From positions 1 through 9,663 of the forward strand of contig CAZCSK010000063.1 of NCBI GenBank assembly GCA_964501265.1: a DNA stretch of 9,663 bases. The letters run 5' to 3'. Shown here piece by piece: positions 6,169 through 9,663 of this stretch (the stretch's first letter is position 1; each line of letters opens with the position of its first letter). The notes below the pieces were generated by a model. That model had not been told where the DNA came from, made no database searches, and worked only from the letters and a program-made list of their open reading frames with translations. The position numbers and the translations under genes are program-made. The stretch comes from CAZCSK01 sp964501265 (lineage in GTDB: Bacteria; Actinomycetota; CADDZG01; JAHWKV01).

Positions 6169-7307
6169 GTTGACTTCGGGGGGTTCGCAGCTTCTGGCGT
6201 GCCCGGGTCATATCCATGGGTGGCTGCTACCCCCCCGAGCCCCCCGGACCCCCCGGCTCCTTGCGCGATGTCAAGGGCGCGGCGGGCGAGGGCTGGAATA
6301 CCTTCGCCAAGCCGAGCGAAGAAGGGGTCGTCTGTGGTTACCAGTAGATGACGACCGTAGGAGCCTTCCAACAAACACGCCAGCTTCCAGACTGCTGCCA
6401 CAACGTACCAACGCAAGTCCCCAACGCTGCGGCCGCTGAGGCTGCTATATAGATCGATCAGTTCGGCCCTCGTCATGAAACCGGGCGCCTGAGTCACCCT
6501 GGGCAGGTCTCCTTCGAATGCTTCTTGCGGGTCGTCGGCCTGCCTCCAGAACGACACGAGCCAACCAAGGTCCGCGAGCGGGTCCCCCAGGGTTGCCATC
6601 TCCCAATCGAAGATCGACACCAGGCGCGCGGGGGCGCCGGGAGCAAACATGACGTTGTCGAGTTTGTAGTCGCCGTGAACGACGACGGGATCCCCTGATG
6701 GGGGAATCGAAGACGCTAGCCACTCCCGCACCTCCCACATCCGAGGTACCGGCCGCTGGGCGGCTGTGATCGATGTCGCCAGTTCCAACTGGCCGCTCCA
6801 CCTACGAATCTGCCTCTCCAAATAGCCGGCGGGTTTTCCGAATCCTTCGAGGCCCACTTCTAGAAAATCGACCGCATGCAATTCGACGAGGGCACGGACC
6901 AACTCCTCCCCGATAAGCTGGCGATTCGCTGGATCGTCGACGGGGTCCGGTACCGCATCGCGAATCACCGCGCCTTCGACGCGTTCCATCACGTAAAAGG
7001 GCGCCCCGATCACCGCTGCATCCTCGCAGGCAAGGACCACTCTGGGAGCGCGCACCGAGGTCGCCGCCAGCGCCGACAAAACTCGGTGCTCGCGCAGCAC
7101 GTCGTGCGCGGTCGGCAGATAAACGGCGGCCGGGGGGCGGCGAAGCACCCATCGATACTCTCCGCGGCTTATGAAGAATGTTTCATTCGAGTGTCCAGCG
7201 ATGTGACGGCTTACGTCGAAGGGACCATCGCCCTCAAGTCGGTCTTTAAGGTAATCGTGCAGTTTGTCGGGATCGACCAGTTGCTGAGCGATTTGAGTCT
7301 CGGTCAA
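6165..7307 (-). CDS. Aminoglycoside-phosphotransferase-like kinase, ACAD10/11 APH type
   Basis: 380 residues of the APH/ChoK kinase fold. Visible are the nucleotide-binding turn GHSNETFFI (38-46), VLRRPP (54-59), REHRVLSALA (72-81), PFYVMERVEG (103-112), catalytic loop HGDYKLDNVMF (211-221; D213, N218), and the metal-binding DWE (234-236) with LGDPLADLGWL (240-250). These match the APH domain of ACAD10/ACAD11 and LvaA-like kinases rather than antibiotic-resistance enzymes. The likely role is phosphorylating a 4-hydroxyacyl-CoA before elimination by the neighbouring dehydrogenase (inference from family and context). The start is TTG (7307-7305), whose bases overlap the dehydrogenase TGA. A longer frame reaches 7745, but its extra N-terminus is Arg-rich shadow of the dehydrogenase, so it was rejected. 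The Shine-Dalgarno is poor; coupling is likely. The C-terminal tail (about 349-360) is a glycine-rich tract from a 9-bp tandem repeat. Confidence 0.9.
   Translation of the reverse strand: MTETQIAQQLVDPDKLHDYLKDRLEGDGPFDVSRHIAGHSNETFFISRGEYRWVLRRPPAAVYLPTAHDVLREHRVLSALAATSVRAPRVVLACEDAAVIGAPFYVMERVEGAVIRDAVPDPVDDPANRQLIGEELVRALVELHAVDFLEVGLEGFGKPAGYLERQIRRWSGQLELATSITAAQRPVPRMWEVREWLASSIPPSGDPVVVHGDYKLDNVMFAPGAPARLVSIFDWEMATLGDPLADLGWLVSFWRQADDPQEAFEGDLPRVTQAPGFMTRAELIDLYSSLSGRSVGDLRWYVVAAVWKLACLLEGSYGRHLLVTTDDPFFARLGEGIPALARRALDIAQGAGGSGGLGGVAATHGYDPGTPEAANPPKST
6231..6257. repeat. Tandem 9-bp C-rich repeat in the kinase tail
   Basis: Three copies of a 9-bp unit read CCCCCCGAG, CCCCCCGGA and CCCCCCGGC on the plus strand. 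On the minus strand they encode a Gly-Gly-Ser/Gly-Gly-Leu type linker (about residues 351-359 of the kinase), beyond the folded domain. Runs of six or seven C are prone to slippage and sequencing error; a gain or loss here would alter only the tail and the coupling to the HAD gene. Confidence 0.75.
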
Positions 7308-8524
7308 GCCAGATCCCCGGTGGCCCTGCGGGTCGATCCGTCTTTGCGCGCCGTCCGGAGCAGCCGCGTCGCAATCGACATTCGGTGCACTTCCGACGCA
7401 CCGTCGTAAATACGGGCAGCCCGCGCGTCGCGGTAATAGCGCTCGAGCGGCAAGTCCGACGAATACCCAAGTGCTCCATGGATTTGCAGCGCGCGGTCGA
7501 CGATGTCGCCGAGAGCTTCGGAGATGAATACTTTCGCCATCGCCACTTCCTGACGGTGATCCAAGTTGTTCTCGATCAAGTAGGCGGCATGGAGCACCAT
7601 CAGCCGCGACGCGTACAGTTGGATCGCAGAATCGGCGAGCATCCACTGAATGGCCTGTTTGTCGCCAAGAGGCGTGCCGAATGCCTCGCGTTCGTTGGCG
7701 CGCACCGCGGCCAAATCGAGAGACTGCTGCGCGACGCCAATCCATCTCATTGCATGCGCAAGGCGCGCTGGGCCTAGGCGAGTCTGCGCCATGGCGTAGC
7801 CGGCCCCAACGCCGCCGAGGACCGCGTCGCCGGTGACAACACAGTCAGTGATCAAGACTTCGCAATGGCCCCCCGGACCGTCGGTGCCCATAGTAGGAAT
7901 CTGCCGGATGATTTTCCATCCGGAATTGTCGCCATCGACTAAGAAGAGCGTGTATCCGGCGTACGCAGGTTGCGCTTCAGGATCTGTTTGGGCAACGACT
8001 ATCGAGAAGGCAGCACCGTCGGCGCCTGTGATGAACCACTTCTCGCCGTTCAGCACCCAGCCGTTGCCATCGCGCACCGCTTGCGTCCGAATTCCTAATG
8101 GGTCTGATCCCGCCGCTTTCTCAGTCATGGCGAAACACGAACGGGTCTTGCCCTCGGCGAGGGGCTTTAGATACTTGTCAAGCTGGGCGCTAGTCCCGGC
8201 ATGAAGAAGAAGATGCATGTTGCCCTCGTCGGGAGCCATGCAATTGAGCGCGAGAGATGCGAGCCCGCTAACGCCGCACTCCTGCGAGACGAGAGCCATC
8301 CCCAGCGGTCCAAGCCCCAGACCGTCGTACTTTGCGGGCAGGTGCGGGTTGTAAAGGCCGGCCTTGCGGGCCGCGGTCCGAAGGTCCTCGACGACTTTTG
8401 AGAACACGGCCTCGTCGTGGTGCAGTCCAAGAGACGTTTCGGCGGGAAGGACTTCTTCCGCAACGAAGTCGCGCACCCGCAAGCGGATGCTATCCAGTTC
8501 CTCGGGAATCTTGAAATCGATCAC
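7304..8524 (-). CDS. Acyl-CoA dehydrogenase, ACAD10/11 type
   Basis: FAD-dependent acyl-CoA dehydrogenase, 406 residues, typical length. The N-terminal helical domain (about 1-125) is followed by the beta domain with the flavin motif CFAMTEKAAGSD (130-141), GEKWFITGA (160-168) and IPTMGTDGPGGH (209-220). The C-terminal helical domain has GPARLAHAMRWIG (251-263), REAFGTPLGDKQAIQ (279-293), QIHGALGYS (347-355) and RIYDGASEVHR (371-381). The usual catalytic Glu of MCAD-type enzymes (E in YEGT) is replaced by D374 in YDGASEVH, resembling the ADGxxEVH pattern I recall for ACAD10/11. With the downstream kinase and HAD genes it reproduces the ACAD10 domain set, so the substrate may be a 4-phospho-acyl-CoA rather than a simple acyl-CoA (inference). 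The GTG start at 8524 lies 20 nt after the clpC stop, with a weak GAGG about 9 nt upstream. Probably cotranscribed with clpC. Confidence 0.92.
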   Translation of the reverse strand: MIDFKIPEELDSIRLRVRDFVAEEVLPAETSLGLHHDEAVFSKVVEDLRTAARKAGLYNPHLPAKYDGLGLGPLGMALVSQECGVSGLASLALNCMAPDEGNMHLLLHAGTSAQLDKYLKPLAEGKTRSCFAMTEKAAGSDPLGIRTQAVRDGNGWVLNGEKWFITGADGAAFSIVVAQTDPEAQPAYAGYTLFLVDGDNSGWKIIRQIPTMGTDGPGGHCEVLITDCVVTGDAVLGGVGAGYAMAQTRLGPARLAHAMRWIGVAQQSLDLAAVRANEREAFGTPLGDKQAIQWMLADSAIQLYASRLMVLHAAYLIENNLDHRQEVAMAKVFISEALGDIVDRALQIHGALGYSSDLPLERYYRDARAARIYDGASEVHRMSIATRLLRTARKDGSTRRATGDLA

Positions 8525-8544
8525 GCCTGTATACCTCGGCGTCT

Positions 8545-9663
8545 TTAGGTTTCGGCCTTGGTTCCCGCCAACTCCGGCTCGGGGGTGGCTTTGGCCTCAC
8601 CGGTAACCGTGAAGTTGATCTTGTTCTTGGAAGAGTCGTCGGGGTCTTCTGCGGCGTCGACCAGGATGTGCTGCCCGGCCGAGTACTCCTTCCAAAGGAT
8701 CTTCTCCGACAGCGGATCGTCGATCAGCCGTTGGATCGCTCGCCGTAGAGGCCTGGCCCCCAATGTCGAGTCGTAACCTTCCTTGGCCAAGTGGTCCTTC
8801 GCCGCGTCCGTAAGCTCGATGGTCAGGTCGAGCGACTTCAATTGCTCCTCGATGCGCTTGAGCATCATGTCGACGATCAACCGCACGTTTTCGGTCGACA
8901 GTTCTCTGAAAACAATAACGTCGTCGATTCGGTTCAAGAATTCCGGACGAAAGTTGTGCTTCAACTCCTGCGTGACCTTGTCTTTCATCTGCTCGTAAGT
9001 TACGTCGCCTGTGTCTGATGCGAACCCGAGCGCTGCCTTGCGAAGATTCTGTGTGCCCAGGTTCGAAGTCATGATGATGACGGTGTTCTTGAAGTCCACC
9101 GTGTGGCCCTGGGCATCGGTAAGCCTTCCGTCCTCGAGAATCTGCAGCAAGGTGTTGAACACATCGTTGTGCGCCTTCTCGATCTCGTCGAAGAGCACCA
9201 CGCTGAAGGGACGGCGGCGCACCGCTTCGGTCAACTGGCCACCCTCTTCGTAGCCGACGTATCCCGGCGGCGACCCAATGAGCCGCGAGACGGTGTGCTT
9301 CTCCATGTACTCCGACATGTCCAACTGAATGAGTGCGCTCTCATCGCCGAAGAGAAACTCGGCCAGAGTCTTCGACAATTCGGACTTGCCGACCCCCGAG
9401 GGTCCAAGGAATATGAAGGAGCCCGAGGGCCGCTTTGGATCCTTGAGGCCGGCGCGGGTACGGCGGATCGCTTGCGACACGGCGTGCACTGCATCGTTTT
9501 GATTGACGATGCGCTTATGCAGTTCGTCCTCCATCCGGATGAGCTTGGCGGTTTCCTCTTCGGTCAGTTTGTAGACGGGGATCCCGGTCCACATCGCCAG
9601 CACTTCGGCGATCTCTTCCTCTCCGACTTCGGCCAGCACCTGACCTTCTTCGCCCTGCCAAGC
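8545..9663 (-). CDS. clpC: ATP-dependent Clp protease ATPase subunit ClpC, C-terminal half (5' end beyond window)
   Basis: ClpC is the AAA+ unfoldase that feeds substrates to ClpP. The frame is open to the right edge; 372 residues are visible, starting just before the second AAA+ module with EVLAMWTGIPVYKL. Fragment numbering: D2 Walker A GPSGVGKS (87-94), pore loop GYVGYEEGG (about 134-142), Walker B VVLFDE (155-160), sensor-1 TSN (199-201), a probable ClpP-docking LGF (212-214), arginine-finger region RPEFLNR (239-245) and sensor-2 GARPLRR (302-308). It closely resembles actinobacterial ClpC1, which argues against ClpB or ClpE. The N-domain, D1 and any CtsR/HspR-type promoter lie outside the window. 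A short acidic tail follows D2. No terminator is seen between its stop and the acyl-CoA dehydrogenase start 20 nt later. An internal GTG at 9639 is not the true start. Confidence 0.96.
   Translation of the reverse strand, partial: AWQGEEGQVLAEVGEEEIAEVLAMWTGIPVYKLTEEETAKLIRMEDELHKRIVNQNDAVHAVSQAIRRTRAGLKDPKRPSGSFIFLGPSGVGKSELSKTLAEFLFGDESALIQLDMSEYMEKHTVSRLIGSPPGYVGYEEGGQLTEAVRRRPFSVVLFDEIEKAHNDVFNTLLQILEDGRLTDAQGHTVDFKNTVIIMTSNLGTQNLRKAALGFASDTGDVTYEQMKDKVTQELKHNFRPEFLNRIDDVIVFRELSTENVRLIVDMMLKRIEEQLKSLDLTIELTDAAKDHLAKEGYDSTLGARPLRRAIQRLIDDPLSEKILWKEYSAGQHILVDAAEDPDDSSKNKINFTVTGEAKATPEPELAGTKAET

Noticed and set aside
6165..7307. Antibiotic-resistance aminoglycoside phosphotransferase
   Set aside because: The motifs and the operon with an acyl-CoA dehydrogenase and a HAD protein fit the ACAD10/11-Lva kinase group rather than resistance enzymes.
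7308..7745. N-terminal extension of the kinase frame up to 7745
   Set aside because: The extra residues are Arg-rich and lie entirely within the acyl-CoA dehydrogenase coding region. Family homology starts just after the TTG at 7307.
1..9663. tRNA, rRNA, CRISPR array, IS element or prophage signals
   Set aside because: I saw no cloverleaf-like gene, no regularly spaced direct repeats, no transposase or integrase, and no terminal inverted repeats flanking the HNH gene.

Overview
The window looks like chromosomal DNA of an actinomycete-type bacterium (Actinomycetota, possibly a deep-branching or uncultured lineage). The evidence is a CarD transcription factor, an actinobacterial-type ClpC, RadA, a REP13E12-like DUF222/HNH gene, moderately high GC by eye, several GTG/TTG starts, and three promoters whose -10 box sits 6-7 nt from the start codon, as expected for leaderless mRNAs. 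I cannot name a genus from sequence alone. Every intact gene is on the minus strand. The only plus-strand gene is a broken HNH gene.

Right to left, in the direction of transcription: the C-terminal half of clpC (8545 to the right edge) is followed after 20 nt by an acyl-CoA dehydrogenase (7304-8524). Its stop codon overlaps the TTG start of an aminoglycoside-phosphotransferase-like kinase (6165-7307), whose stop overlaps the ATG of a HAD-like hydrolase (5536-6168). These three proteins are the three parts of the animal fusion protein ACAD10 (HAD-APH-ACAD). The kinase and dehydrogenase parts also match the LvaA/LvaC logic for 4-hydroxyacyl-CoA breakdown. This is the most interesting unit in the window: a likely 4-hydroxy-acid (phospho-elimination) module next to the protein-quality-control gene clpC.

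The plus-strand DUF222/HNH gene (4388-5549) converges on the HAD gene. It carries a +1 frameshift in a C5 run and an in-frame TGA where the family has Trp, inside the HNH motif. Divergent from it is an ArsR-type regulator fused to a SRPBCC (AHSA1-like) domain (3385-4218), with a near-ideal promoter, a leaderless start, a possible operator, and a strong intrinsic terminator (3325-3368).

Then come radA (1976-3295, DNA recombination/repair), an MFS transporter (595-1914) and carD (left edge to 482, an RNA polymerase-binding regulator; only a few C-terminal residues are cut off). The clpC, radA and carD order recalls the conserved clpC-radA-disA-carD-ispDF neighbourhood of Gram-positive bacteria. 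Here it is interrupted by accessory genes, and disA is absent between radA and carD. Regulatory DNA of note: a 35-nt stem-loop in the carD leader whose imperfect pairs become G-U only in the minus-strand RNA, and an 18/22 match between the promoter cores of radA and the HNH gene.
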